Part shown: positions 1 through 9,285 of the stretch, piece by piece
Layout of the letters: each line of letters begins with the position of its first letter
How positions within the stretch are numbered: position 1 is the first letter of the stretch
Virus record (IMG/VR): IMGVR_UViG_3300031227_000502
Coordinates: 1 to 21,636 of that record
Direction: 5' to 3' (one strand)
Source of the DNA: a virus
DNA length: 21,636 nucleotides
Position numbers and translations under genes: made by a program
The notes under the pieces: generated by a model
What the model saw: only the letters and a program-made list of their open reading frames with translations
What the model was told of the DNA's origin: nothing
Databases searched by the model: none

Positions 1-2027
1 CTTATTACCACCCCATAATCACCGTTTAATTTGCCAAATGCTGCTCTATCGTAAGTCCCATCATTGATTACCATCCCAGGCTTGTCTGCTCCAAGTGCAT
101 TCGCACCAATAACAATTCTTCCAGAAGCTACAGTAAGAAGATTAGCGATATTTACAAGGTCAGTAATGTTTAGCTTTGGTGCAGTAATTACTCCATCCTC
201 AATAACAATATCACCAGACTCATCTAAACCAGGGACATTTAACTTTGGTGCAGTAATTACTCCATCCTCAATAACAATATCACCAGACTCATCTAAACCA
301 GGGACATTTATTTGATTGGCTATTATAGTTTTGGCTGCCACGTGTTTAGTCTGTACCTCATTCTCTCCAATATAAGTCCCCTTAATCTGGGAGAGCTGGA
401 ATCCTTTTGCTAGTGAAAGGTTCTTGGCTCTCCTGACCCCCGAATTCTCCAGCTCCCGTATGCGCCTCTGCCACTCCTTATCCTTATCGGCAACTGATAC
501 TTCCTCAGCCCCTAGCTCCAGGTCAAGCAAAAATCCACCAGAGGACAGCCTATACTTGCAGGCAATCACCTGATAGTCGTCTATTTTAGTCCCGTTTCTG
601 TCAAATATCCTAGCCTTGCCCGCTGGCTTTATCGGCACCAGCCCTGCCGAGTTCATAATTAAGTCTTGAATATTGCTGATTTTGGCAGTTGCTCGCTTCT
701 TTACGTTCTCCAGTGTGGACAGTTTCCAATCAGCCCATCTCTGAGCATCCGTCAAATCAAGCTGGTATATCTCTACTTCTCCTACTTTCAACTCCTCGCT
801 TGACGAGCCGGTCAGAGAAATCTTGACATACCTACCAGTAGTTGGTCTAAATGTTATTGTGGGCTTCCAGCCTATATTGTCATCAGAAGAAAGCATTGTT
901 GAGTAGCTTCCACCGTCAGGCTTGACCTCTATCTTGACCGATTTTGCACAGTATTCCTTAGCATTAGCGTGGATTGAGTCTATTACAACTGCTGCAATAT
1001 TCTCGAAATCAGTCGTTAAATCAATTATAATATAATGCCCGCTGGCTTGGTTAGTTCCAGATTCCCACAGGGTTGAATAATCCCCATCGGTCATATTAGC
1101 AGGAGTCCCTACTGCTGGATTCGTAGTAGGTGTTATACCTGAAGCTATATCTGTACTGGAAAAAGGGTTGACTATTTCTGGCAGGCTGAACCGCTTGTCA
1201 TAAAGGTTAGCATAGCCTACCGCCTCGCTAGTCACTTTCAGCCTGTACCCATCAGTAAACACTTCAGGATAGACAGCAATAACCTTTTTGACGATATCTG
1301 AGGGGTCTTCCTGAGGGTTAAATTCTGTCAGGTGCTTGCCTATATGCCAGTAGTAATTGACTGAAGTATCAATAGCCTGGAAGTAGAATTTTAAGTCCTC
1401 GTTGACCCCAAACTTATAATCCACCGCAAGCTCGGTTAGCCTCTTAAATATCTCATTGGCATACTCATCCTCAAAGTCAATCGTGGCTACTAAATCGTGA
1501 CTGACCGTGGTAATCAAAGTTGCGTCCTTGACTATACTTGTGTAGGGCGTGATGTAGGTATCTAAAACGCTGGTAACTTCTACGGCTATATCACTGCCAG
1601 GTGAGATTTCCGTGTCTATTATCTTCTTCTCTAGTTCATTGAAATAGCCCCAGCCTGAGTAGGTCTGCGGCTTGTCCGTACCCTCAATAGGCTTGTTGAT
1701 TATTTTGCCAGTGAAGAAAAGTACCTGCGGGTTGAATACATATATCTCTACCTTGTAATTGTAGCTTATTGTAGCCTGCGTGTAAGGCTCAGCCAGCGTG
1801 AATGAGAAAGCCCCGCAGCCGCCCTGTTGGAGAGTCTCAAATTCCAGGTCAGTCAACGTAGGATTCTTCAAATCACCTGTTATCTCAGCTACCTTAGCCC
1901 CGCTAGTATCATAGACTTTCAGGGCATAGCTAAATTCAATCCAGCCATCCCAGGTCTCCAGGGTAAAAGCATCCCACGCCTTATCTACGTCATCCCAAGT
2001 TTCATTGGCTATTATATCAAGTGCCAT
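1..2027 (-). CDS. Tail hub / Tal-like baseplate protein with inserted discoidin domain (3' end outside window)
   Basis: An open frame starts at an ATG at 2027, 5 nt after AAAGGAG, and runs off the left edge, giving at least 675 residues. I read it directly from the minus strand. Residues about 1-290 look like a phage tail hub domain, with the segment GWGYFNELEKKIID and later FGVNEDLKFYFQ and YYWHIGKHLTEF. Residues about 295-425 look like an F5/8 type C (discoidin) domain, with MTDGDYSTLWES, GHYIIIDL and RYVKISLTG. The hub-type sequence then resumes (DAQRWADWKLSTLENVKKR). Residues about 573-620 contain a 23-residue duplicated segment, followed by a region typical of tail fibre or hub C-termini. 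Its place after the distal tail gene fits a hub that leads the tail tip and may touch host glycans. The carbohydrate role is inferred from the domain family. The C-terminal end is not visible. Confidence 0.8.
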   Translation of the reverse strand, partial: MALDIIANETWDDVDKAWDAFTLETWDGWIEFSYALKVYDTSGAKVAEITGDLKNPTLTDLEFETLQQGGCGAFSFTLAEPYTQATISYNYKVEIYVFNPQVLFFTGKIINKPIEGTDKPQTYSGWGYFNELEKKIIDTEISPGSDIAVEVTSVLDTYITPYTSIVKDATLITTVSHDLVATIDFEDEYANEIFKRLTELAVDYKFGVNEDLKFYFQAIDTSVNYYWHIGKHLTEFNPQEDPSDIVKKVIAVYPEVFTDGYRLKVTSEAVGYANLYDKRFSLPEIVNPFSSTDIASGITPTTNPAVGTPANMTDGDYSTLWESGTNQASGHYIIIDLTTDFENIAAVVIDSIHANAKEYCAKSVKIEVKPDGGSYSTMLSSDDNIGWKPTITFRPTTGRYVKISLTGSSSEELKVGEVEIYQLDLTDAQRWADWKLSTLENVKKRATAKISNIQDLIMNSAGLVPIKPAGKARIFDRNGTKIDDYQVIACKYRLSSGGFLLDLELGAEEVSVADKDKEWQRRIRELENSGVRRAKNLSLAKGFQLSQIKGTYIGENEVQTKHVAAKTIIANQINVPGLDESGDIVIEDGVITAPKLNVPGLDESGDIVIEDGVITAPKLNITDLVNIANLLTVASGRIVIGANALGADKPGMVINDGTYDRAAFGKLNGDYGVVI
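169..310. repeat. 69-bp tandem duplication inside the hub gene
   Basis: Positions 169-241 match 238-310 at an offset of 69 bp with a single mismatch (173 versus 242). The offset is a multiple of three, so the hub protein gains an in-frame second copy of a 23-residue unit (core GLDESGDIVIEDGVITAPK). The near identity at the DNA level suggests a recent duplication. It could lengthen a fibre-like or linker segment of the hub. Confidence 0.95.
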
Positions 2028-2036
2028 TTTTCTCCT

Positions 2037-2609
2037 TTATGCGGTAAAGTAAGTTGCATTTACTACAATTTGAGAAGTTGCTTTTATATCCGCCGCAGCT
2101 GCTGCAGCTACTCCTGCAGCATAATGATAAATTAAAATACCTTCAGCGGAATCATTAATACGCCCCATCATCTGTGTTGCTCCTGTAGCTTCTAGTGCAT
2201 ATACCCAGATATTTACCGAAGTAACATATTTTTTACCACCACCGTTGAAAAATGGAAGGGTGTTTAAAGTTAAAGTTCCGACAGGACTACTTACAGAATC
2301 CACGAGAAATTGCCCCGTTATTGTAACCATTCTTCCTACTTTTGTATAAGCACCAGTAGCATATTCAGCATCCAGTGTAATTGTTCCACTTGTTCCACAC
2401 GCAAGGGTTGCTGTCCAGTCCCCTTCCTCATAATCATCTAACGTATTTGCATTTCCACTTACTGCTTGCTCAGCAGGAAACTTTACCTGTCCTCCACCAG
2501 CGTCCAAATTAGGCAATACCACCCCTATTGCTGCAAAATTGGCACGGATTTCATCGTCTGAGTCCTTAATTTTTGTTGCACCCGCTGGCTTTGTAGCATC
2601 AAAAGCCAT
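2037..2609 (-). CDS. Putative tail tip / receptor-binding protein
   Basis: A 190-aa protein starting 10 nt after AAGGAG. The N-terminal stretch (FDATKPAGATKIKDSDDEIR) resembles the short attachment segment common in phage tail fibre proteins. Residues about 55-70 carry NTLDDYEEGDWTATL, a motif that in many phage proteins opens a C-terminal beta-sandwich domain. The later GAYTKVGRMVTITGQF fits the same domain. The C-terminal half is rich in Ala, Gly, Thr and Val with no membrane segment. It lies between the HNH gene and the hub gene, in the tail tip part of the operon. The receptor-binding role is inferred from the motif and position; a minor tail tip structural role is equally possible. Confidence 0.62.
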   Translation of the reverse strand: MAFDATKPAGATKIKDSDDEIRANFAAIGVVLPNLDAGGGQVKFPAEQAVSGNANTLDDYEEGDWTATLACGTSGTITLDAEYATGAYTKVGRMVTITGQFLVDSVSSPVGTLTLNTLPFFNGGGKKYVTSVNIWVYALEATGATQMMGRINDSAEGILIYHYAAGVAAAAAADIKATSQIVVNATYFTA

Positions 2610-2627
2610 AATAAATCATCTCCTTAT

Positions 2628-3293
2628 TTACCTCTTTTGTTTAGTTTTTTTGATTCCTTTTTTAGTTAAATCATGGCAATTTTCGCAAAGTGTTAATCCA
2701 TTATTTAAGTCCCAAAACTCATCACAGTTAAGAGCATCTTCTACAGTTTTAATATTGTTTGACTGAAAGATAAGAGCAAAAGATTTTCTATGATGAGCAT
2801 TCAAATCCCCGCCTCTATGTCCACATTTTTGGCAAGTATAATTATCTCGCTTGAATATATTCTCTATCCAATTTTTATATTCTAGAAGGTGTCTGATTTG
2901 TTTCGTCAAAAGGGTTATACCATTTTTCCAATTAGGATTATTTTCCCCAGTAATTCTAGGGTCTGCAATCTTAAATTCAGTCTTTAGTGAATTATGCTTT
3001 CCTTTTAATTTTCCCTTAAGATTTGCACTAATTTTCTCTTTTGTTTCTGTTGTATGGTGTTTATTACGCAAAGCACTTGGCTTTCCCCACATACCATTTT
3101 TTTCTCCGATAGCTAATCCCTTACGATTTTCCCTCATTAGTTGTTTAGATGCTTCAGTATGCTTTTTTTCCCACATACCATTCTTATCCCCTGTTAAATA
3201 TATACCATACATCGGATTATTGCTACCTCTAGAAGCTTTACTTAATTTTTGTATCCATAATTTATATTTTTCTGGGTCTTTTGGTGCTGGCAT
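2628..3293 (-). CDS. HNH homing-type endonuclease with NUMOD3-like repeats
   Basis: A 221-aa protein. The N-terminal 135 residues hold short repeats of the NUMOD3 type (GSNNPMYG, GDKNGMWEKKHTEASK, GEKNGMWGKPSAL, GENNPNW), which bind DNA in GIY-YIG and HNH homing enzymes. The C-terminal part is an HNH domain with zinc-binding CQKC, the histidine pair in NAHHRKSF, LNNGLTLC and a second CENCH. The start codon follows the distal tail gene's stop directly (TAAATG) with only a weak ribosome site, so translation probably depends on coupling. The gene is more AT-rich than its neighbours and sits between two tail genes, as expected for a free-standing homing endonuclease gene. Its catalytic module is closely similar to that of the HNH gene at 9710-10462. 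Confidence 0.88.
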   Translation of the reverse strand: MPAPKDPEKYKLWIQKLSKASRGSNNPMYGIYLTGDKNGMWEKKHTEASKQLMRENRKGLAIGEKNGMWGKPSALRNKHHTTETKEKISANLKGKLKGKHNSLKTEFKIADPRITGENNPNWKNGITLLTKQIRHLLEYKNWIENIFKRDNYTCQKCGHRGGDLNAHHRKSFALIFQSNNIKTVEDALNCDEFWDLNNGLTLCENCHDLTKKGIKKTKQKR

Positions 3294-4058
3294 TTATAGA
3301 TATCTCTTTCTAAAAGTTATCACGGACACAGAAGTTCCTAAAGTTCCAGTGACGGTAATGTTTATCGTGTTCGTTCCACTGACCAAATTAAAAAAACTTC
3401 CCGTAAAGTCTGCTATATCATCTGAGCCGTCATATTCCACCGTTCCTTCCTTACAATCCACTACCAGCGCTTTACCGATAGTCATCGTTCCACCATACTC
3501 AAAATACTTCGCTGCGTCCCCTGCGTTCTCTATTTTGACATTAGTTTGCGTTCCGCCTGCGGTATAGGTAATTATCGGACTTACCTCAATATCACCATCA
3601 TTATCGTTAGTAAGAGCATAGGGAGTCCCTGATACTACGGGATTTTCGGTATCTGTGGTCACGTCCTTGTAATACTTGAACGGGTCTGATACTAGGAAAT
3701 CTATGGATATTTCAACAATAGTAAGTTTTCCGAGGAAAGTATGCTCAAAATTAAGAACCTCAACTTTGTAGAAATTATTAACAAATTGTGTGCTGTATAA
3801 TCTCAATTCTTCAGTATAAACTGCTTTTGTCATACTATTCAGCTCGGTTTCCATTAGTGCTTGACTAGCCTTTCCAAATATACCGTGAAGAGAAACTATC
3901 CTTACGCCAATTTTTTGGTCTGATACAATTACACCACCATGGGCATAAGTCCTGGGTTCGGTATCTAGTCGTTTGGCGAATGGTTCTGCCACCAAGTCCA
4001 CCCCACCTGGAAAGGTATAAATTGTGGAATTACTGGTATTTTTTAAGATTACTGACAT
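3294..4058 (-). CDS. Distal tail protein (Dit-like)
   Basis: A 254-aa protein whose ATG overlaps the tape measure stop by one base (TAATG), so the two are translationally coupled. The N-terminal domain has the Dit layout: a short beta start (ILKNTSNSTIYTF), then RTYAHGGVIVSDQKIGVRIVSL and an alpha/beta section ending in FLVSDPFKYYKD. The last 115 residues form a Gly/Thr-rich beta domain (NDGDIEVSPIITYTAGG) like the C-terminal galectin-like part of Dit proteins. Dit forms the ring joining the tail tube to the hub. Its position directly after the tape measure and before the hub supports the call. Confidence 0.8.
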   Translation of the reverse strand: MSVILKNTSNSTIYTFPGGVDLVAEPFAKRLDTEPRTYAHGGVIVSDQKIGVRIVSLHGIFGKASQALMETELNSMTKAVYTEELRLYSTQFVNNFYKVEVLNFEHTFLGKLTIVEISIDFLVSDPFKYYKDVTTDTENPVVSGTPYALTNDNDGDIEVSPIITYTAGGTQTNVKIENAGDAAKYFEYGGTMTIGKALVVDCKEGTVEYDGSDDIADFTGSFFNLVSGTNTINITVTGTLGTSVSVITFRKRYL

Positions 4059-7000
4059 TACGGTCTCCTCATTTTCTCGGTCTGCTTTTTAGCTAAATAA
4101 TCCATAGCCTCTTCCAAATCCACCTGCTGATTTATTCCACCCATCACGGTCATCCTGATAGCACCTCGCTCATAGTTGACCTGCGTTCCACCTGCTCCTG
4201 CTCCGCCTGCCCTGTTCTCACTGGCAGGAACAACCGCCTCTCCTTTATGGATAACCGCTACCTGAGTTCTCGGTACATAGGGGATTCCTACCTGATAGCT
4301 GGGGATTTCAGGAGCACGGTATTTCCCCCAAATATCAAATGATTGGTCTCCTAATCGTGGAATATCAGGCATATGGAGGTCTCCTATAATGTCAAAGTCT
4401 ATACGCCTGGGTATCTTGTCCAGCTCCTTACCCCATAACTCTATCCCTATCCTTGCCTCTCTGAATCCCTCTGTTAATTTCTGAGCGTTCTTTCTTCCAG
4501 CGTCGCCCCAGTCTTCAATTCCCCATCTTGCCGAGTCAGTTTCATCTCTTGTTTTTTCTAATTCATCTATAACGCCTTTTAAGCCCTTTTTAGTCAGTCT
4601 AGCCGCAGCTTCTCCCTGAACTCCGTATTCTTTGGCTGCGCTCGTAGCGTTTTCTGTGGCATGTCTGACATTATCCCACGACCTCCCTTCCTCTCCCCTT
4701 GCTTTTGTTCTATTTTTTTCCATCTCCAGTAATTCTTCTTCAGTGTAAAGCAAATTCATAAGGTCGTGGTTTGCTTCTTTCCTTAGCCTTTCTGCTTTCT
4801 TTAGGTTGCCCTGTTCTGCTGCTGCTGATGCCATAAGTAGTTTAATTTCTATTTGTAATAGAGCAATTTTTTTGTCTATCAGAGCTGATTCTTTGGCATA
4901 GGCATCCTCAATTGCCTGGAGTGTGCTAACCTTGGCATCCTTTTCCCTCTCGGCTGTTTCCTCGGCTGTCTCGGCTATTGTCTCAAGCGTGCCCTTCTCC
5001 AGCTTCTCCCTGGTCTCGGCTGATAGTGCCAGTAGTTCGGTCAAGTCCATATCTCTTAGCACACGGTAATCGTAGTAGTTATCTAATTCCTTTATCAGCT
5101 TCTCACGGGTATTCATTGCTAGGTCTTCCTGCGCCTGAGCAAGGTTACGTATAGCCCTTTCAGCATTATTGATACTACCAGTGAGTGATATGCCAAAATC
5201 TTTGAAGGATTCTCCTAATACATTTGTAGTTCTTTCTATATCTGCAAGTGCTCCTTCCACATCTCTAGCTGCCTGAGCAGTTCCGTCCAACTCACTTATT
5301 ATTGTATCAAAGACCGAAACAATTACAGAGCCTACCCACAAAAATACACCTGTAATTACATTTCCTGTTGCCATTGCTATAGTGCCTAAGCTCCAAAGAG
5401 CATCTGCTACTTGTGTCTGAATTGTTTTGGCAAGAGCTACGAATGCCTCTTCCATCGTCTTTGCTCCCCTAATAACATCCACAACAGCATCTCTAGCCGC
5501 TCTTGTTATGGCTTCAAACGCATCTCCCCAAGTATCAGCAGCTATTTCTGAAAACGATTTAACTTTATCTCCAACATCTTTTGTCAAATCTACAACTGCT
5601 TCCCCTGCTACTCTAGTTCCTGCAACTACTTTACCACTAACTTCTACTACTTTCTCTCCAATCCCACCGAACATATCGTCAATCAATCCAAGTGTTTCGT
5701 TGACAAAGTTCTCCAGTTCCGTACCTGCTTCTTCGTCGAACTCCTTGATGACTGCGATTACTTTTGTAAATATCACCTTAAACATATCAATAATAGGCAT
5801 AAATATCTTTGACATCTTATTTACTAATCCGCTTAATCCTGTTGCTTCCCTCTCCATGCCCTGCTTAAATTCCTCCATTGCAGCTCCTCCCCACTCTCCT
5901 AGAGGGAAATAACCAGGGGATTTGTAAATCAGAGGCTTCAAAAATTTAAGTGTAGCTTTTTCCATTTCGGATAGTGCCTGGCCTGATTTTGCCTTCTTTT
6001 CCATCCCCTCGATAAACTCTTCCATCCCACCTTCGCCCCAGCTTTTCATTTCCTTTTCAAGCCAGCGAGTCCACCTCTTCATATTAGGTATCCAGTTTTT
6101 ATTGAGGCTATCCACTGCTTTATTTCCAGTGTTTGTAGGGCAGAACTTGTCTCCCATATACTTAATAAAATCATCCTTGACATCCTGGCTAACATCTTTC
6201 AGGGCTACTTTTGCGCCTATTCCAAACTTCTTCTTGAACTCTTTCCAGTAAAATTCGGTTGACTTAGCAGCTGCAAGTATTTGCCACTGCTTAGTCCCCT
6301 CAGCTACGTCAGGATACATTTTCTTTAGCTCATCTTTAAATTTTTTGGAATATACCTTGATACCCATTTCAACTCCCTCGCCACCCCGTTCCGTCATCCG
6401 GATAGCAGCAAGATAGAGGGCATCTATCCCAAAAACTTGTGCAGCAGTCTCAATAGTTATGCCTGCTTCTATCATATCTTTTTTAAAAATACCGAATAGC
6501 CATTTGATAGAATTACCGAACCAACCCCAATCTGTATTATCCCAGGCATCCTGTAGTGAAGTCACAAAGTTCTCCCAGTTCAGCCAGCTCCAGTCGAAAC
6601 TCTTCCATATATCCTTGAAGAAGTCCTTTACCTCGTCGAATCCGAACCAGCTCCAATCTGTATTGCTCCAAGCCTCGCTGAGAGTAGTCGTGAAGTTTTC
6701 CCAAGAAAGGACAGGCCAGGTGATTCTGTCCCAAGAATCTTTTAGGTCTTCCTTGAAATTTTTCCATCCTTCCTGAAAATCCATATCAAATAATATGTCA
6801 AGAAGTATCTGTCCTGCGAAAGGAATTAGACTTAATTTTGCCCAAGTGCTTTTCCAGCGTTCATTTATATACGCAAATAGTATCGGAACTTCCAGTCCTG
6901 TTATTTCCTTTATACCAACAGTCAGTTTGAAAAGAACAGGATATTGTTGTGAAAAAGCAGTGAGAAGTTCATTTACTCTTGCCTTATCCAATTTTTCCTT

Positions 7001-9004
7001 GAGTTTATTGCCTAAAACATCTACCCCCACCAGTGCCAGACCTATTCCTACAAGAATAGGCACTACAGGAAGAACAATAGGGGCAATCTTGACCACAGCC
7101 AGAAGACCTTTCAATGCCCACCAGATGCCTAGTCCGAGTGCAGTATATTGCCAGATTCTTGTTCCTATCTTAAAAAACCACTTGGCAGGGTCAGGAAGCT
7201 CAATAAGAAAATTAGAAACTTTTGCTACCAGCTCACCGATAGGGTCATCTAATTTAGACTGTTCAATTACCCAATCTTTTATCGTTCCCACTACGTTCTT
7301 TATTCCTTTCCATATTAGCTTAGCGAAGAAATCAATATTTGCTGTTATGTCGGTAAGTTTCCAAATGCCCTTCCTAGCTTCTTCTGGTATCCCCATTTCT
7401 CCTTGAATCCAGAGAACTAAGTCATTTATTGCTATTCCTGCTGCTTTCATTCCCTCCCAGGTGAGTTTAGCTAAAAACTTTGCTATTACTTCTATATCAC
7501 CCTTGTCGAACTCCTTATTTGCATCTGCTTCCATCCCTAGTTTTTCAACCCGAATCCAGTCAGCAAATTTATCTAGCTTCTCAGAGCCAAATTTGATAGA
7601 AGGCATTACAATCACTTCTAAGAGACTGCTAGTTATCTCCTTTATCTTCTTCCAGCCTAGAGTCCAGGCAAGCACCAGCGCAGCGATTCCCACTATCAGC
7701 AGTCCCAGGGGTGAGAATATCAGCCCCATAACGCCAGCGATGACCGAGCCTGCCGCCATAACCAGTCTTGCTGCAACAGAAAACAGACTGAGCGCACCTA
7801 TAGCCCCCAGCACGGCAGTCCCGAAAAGAACCATCTGGGCAACCGAGTCCTTCTGGTCGGATGTGAGCCCCTTTATGGCTTGGCCTAATTTGATAGCCTG
7901 GTCAGTTATTTTTTTGATTGCCTGTGATACTATAGGCGTAAAGATTTCTCCTATCTGAACGGCGAGATACTTGCCAGCTTCCTTTAGTTGGTTGAAGGTG
8001 AAAGTGAGAGTATTAGTCTGTTTTTCGTATGCTTCCTGAGTTGCTCCAGCAGACTCAAGCATCGCCTTATAATCCTCAGTATATCCAGTCAAGTCTCCTA
8101 GAGCGGCTGCCACTCCTTTGAGTCCTTCTATTTCAGGGAAAATCAAAGCCAGTTGCTCGGCAGTCGCATCATTCAATTTTTCCAGAACTCCAACAAGACC
8201 TATAGTTTCCAGAGTGTTGGTATTAAGTTCCAAGCCGAATTCCTTAGCTGCTTCTTTCGCTTCATCGGTAGGCTTGATGAACACTTTCATAATTCCGTTG
8301 ATGGCAGTCATAGCCATCTCAGTCCGAATTCCCGCCCTTGTTACAGTAGCGATTGTCGCTCCCAGTTCATCAAAACTTATCTTTGCCATTGCTGCCGTAG
8401 CTGCTACCTTACCGATATTCGGGCCAAGCTCGGCAAAAGTAGTCTTACCTTTTGAAACAATAGTAAAGAGCTTATCGGAAATTAGCCCTGCATCTTCGGC
8501 AGCATATCCATAGGAGTTCATAATCGTAGTAATGGCATCCGCCGCTACGCCTGTATCCGTTATGCCTGCCGCTGCTGCCTTTGCCGAGACTGCCAAAACC
8601 TTCAGGGCTTTTTCTGGCTTTATGCTTGCCGATAGAATGTCATACAAGCCCTTTGACAGGGTTTCAGTCGATTCACCGAAGATTATCCCCATTTTGCCGA
8701 CTAAGTCCTTATATTTATCCATAATCGGCATAGACTTTCGACTCAGCATTGTGGAGACAGTGGCCATCTGCTTCTCATACTTGGCAGCAGCATAGACCGT
8801 TCCGGTAATAGCGGCAGCCACAGCAAGAAAACCCAGGCGAGCTGCCCGTGACATTTCAGAGATACCCTTACCTACTCTGTCAAAGTTCTTCTTCATCCTG
8901 TCAGTTGAGGATTTTGTAGCTCTTTCCATACTTTTCAGCTCATTGGAAAACTTAGCCTGATTGGTTTTTATCTCAATATAAGCATCCATTATCTGAGTTG
9001 CCAT
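4058..9004 (-). CDS. Tail tape measure protein
   Basis: At 1648 residues this is by far the largest gene. The N-terminal third matches the TP901-type tape measure family: an early coiled coil (residues 1-55), then ATVSTMLS, GITDTGVAADAITTIM, TFAELGPNIGKVAATAAMA and GIRTEMAMTAINGIM. Hydrophobic stretches lie at about residues 385-455 and 620-670, as is usual for proteins that contact the host membrane during DNA entry. A Trp-rich 42-residue repeat occurs at 767-830. The C-terminal quarter is again coiled coil, ending in the typical HKGEAVVPASENRAGG region. By the usual rule of about 0.15 nm per residue the tail would be near 250 nm (inference). The start overlaps no gene, but AAGGGG lies 11 nt upstream. 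No lytic transglycosylase or peptidase motif was recognised. Confidence 0.95.
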   Translation of the reverse strand: MATQIMDAYIEIKTNQAKFSNELKSMERATKSSTDRMKKNFDRVGKGISEMSRAARLGFLAVAAAITGTVYAAAKYEKQMATVSTMLSRKSMPIMDKYKDLVGKMGIIFGESTETLSKGLYDILSASIKPEKALKVLAVSAKAAAAGITDTGVAADAITTIMNSYGYAAEDAGLISDKLFTIVSKGKTTFAELGPNIGKVAATAAMAKISFDELGATIATVTRAGIRTEMAMTAINGIMKVFIKPTDEAKEAAKEFGLELNTNTLETIGLVGVLEKLNDATAEQLALIFPEIEGLKGVAAALGDLTGYTEDYKAMLESAGATQEAYEKQTNTLTFTFNQLKEAGKYLAVQIGEIFTPIVSQAIKKITDQAIKLGQAIKGLTSDQKDSVAQMVLFGTAVLGAIGALSLFSVAARLVMAAGSVIAGVMGLIFSPLGLLIVGIAALVLAWTLGWKKIKEITSSLLEVIVMPSIKFGSEKLDKFADWIRVEKLGMEADANKEFDKGDIEVIAKFLAKLTWEGMKAAGIAINDLVLWIQGEMGIPEEARKGIWKLTDITANIDFFAKLIWKGIKNVVGTIKDWVIEQSKLDDPIGELVAKVSNFLIELPDPAKWFFKIGTRIWQYTALGLGIWWALKGLLAVVKIAPIVLPVVPILVGIGLALVGVDVLGNKLKEKLDKARVNELLTAFSQQYPVLFKLTVGIKEITGLEVPILFAYINERWKSTWAKLSLIPFAGQILLDILFDMDFQEGWKNFKEDLKDSWDRITWPVLSWENFTTTLSEAWSNTDWSWFGFDEVKDFFKDIWKSFDWSWLNWENFVTSLQDAWDNTDWGWFGNSIKWLFGIFKKDMIEAGITIETAAQVFGIDALYLAAIRMTERGGEGVEMGIKVYSKKFKDELKKMYPDVAEGTKQWQILAAAKSTEFYWKEFKKKFGIGAKVALKDVSQDVKDDFIKYMGDKFCPTNTGNKAVDSLNKNWIPNMKRWTRWLEKEMKSWGEGGMEEFIEGMEKKAKSGQALSEMEKATLKFLKPLIYKSPGYFPLGEWGGAAMEEFKQGMEREATGLSGLVNKMSKIFMPIIDMFKVIFTKVIAVIKEFDEEAGTELENFVNETLGLIDDMFGGIGEKVVEVSGKVVAGTRVAGEAVVDLTKDVGDKVKSFSEIAADTWGDAFEAITRAARDAVVDVIRGAKTMEEAFVALAKTIQTQVADALWSLGTIAMATGNVITGVFLWVGSVIVSVFDTIISELDGTAQAARDVEGALADIERTTNVLGESFKDFGISLTGSINNAERAIRNLAQAQEDLAMNTREKLIKELDNYYDYRVLRDMDLTELLALSAETREKLEKGTLETIAETAEETAEREKDAKVSTLQAIEDAYAKESALIDKKIALLQIEIKLLMASAAAEQGNLKKAERLRKEANHDLMNLLYTEEELLEMEKNRTKARGEEGRSWDNVRHATENATSAAKEYGVQGEAAARLTKKGLKGVIDELEKTRDETDSARWGIEDWGDAGRKNAQKLTEGFREARIGIELWGKELDKIPRRIDFDIIGDLHMPDIPRLGDQSFDIWGKYRAPEIPSYQVGIPYVPRTQVAVIHKGEAVVPASENRAGGAGAGGTQVNYERGAIRMTVMGGINQQVDLEEAMDYLAKKQTEKMRRP
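6515..6706 (-). repeat. Trp-rich 42-residue repeat within the tape measure
   Basis: Residues 767-808 begin SWENFTTTLSEAWSNTDWSW and residues 809-830 begin NWENFVTSLQDAWDNTDWGW. The spacing is exactly 42 residues (126 nt), and the second copy is partial. The DNA copies have diverged, so the duplication is old or under selection at the protein level. Confidence 0.85.
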
Positions 9005-9009
9005 TACAA

Positions 9010-9285
9010 TTACATCCCCTTAGTGGGCGGTTTTATGCCTTTCCGCCTTGCTAGACGCTTCAACTCTTCGTGGCTTCCCTTGTCTGAACCCCTAGAGCTT
9101 GTTGGACTTCCCTTATTACCCTTATCTTTCGATTCAGGATGAAACAACCTGTAGATTTTCTCTATATGCTCCATATAATCCTGCCACTGGAATAAAGTTA
9201 ATTCTCTGATTTCCAGTGGCGTTATCCCGTAATACTTGGTCATCAGGGGGAATTGAAACTCCCAATCTATTTCCCCCTTGTGACG
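9010..9285 (-). CDS. Tail assembly chaperone C-terminal part (gpT-like), made by -1 frameshift
   Basis: The open part after 9243 encodes 77 residues (starting TKYYGITPLEIRELTLFQWQ), but the same frame stays open upstream past the stop of the preceding gene, reading RHKGEIDWEFQFPL before that Met. The D-W-E-x-Q-F-P stretch is typical of the downstream partner of tail chaperone pairs. The internal ATG at 9243 has no ribosome site; it follows a run of C residues that forms a hairpin arm. I therefore take it as the -1 frame extension of the 9267-9695 gene, giving a fusion of about 228 residues. The C-terminal half is basic and Ser/Gly/Lys-rich. In lambda-like phages the fused protein recruits tail tube subunits around the tape measure, and the gene sits directly before the tape measure here. 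Confidence 0.82.
   Translation of the reverse strand, partial: RHKGEIDWEFQFPLMTKYYGITPLEIRELTLFQWQDYMEHIEKIYRLFHPESKDKGNKGSPTSSRGSDKGSHEELKRLARRKGIKPPTKGM

Noticed and set aside
169-310. Two direct repeats as a possible CRISPR array
   Set aside because: The two copies are adjacent with no spacers, lie inside a coding gene and keep its frame.
64-315. Plus-strand frame with a repeated amino acid block
   Set aside because: It is the antisense of the hub gene and its repeat is the same 69-bp duplication; no ribosome site or family signal.
5427-8795. Several long plus-strand open frames
   Set aside because: All are antisense to the tape measure gene, are Ser/Ala/Ile-rich mirror translations and have no SD.
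9010-9243. Independent 77-aa gene starting at the ATG at 9243
   Set aside because: No ribosome site, and the frame is open upstream with family-like residues; better explained as the -1 frameshift extension.
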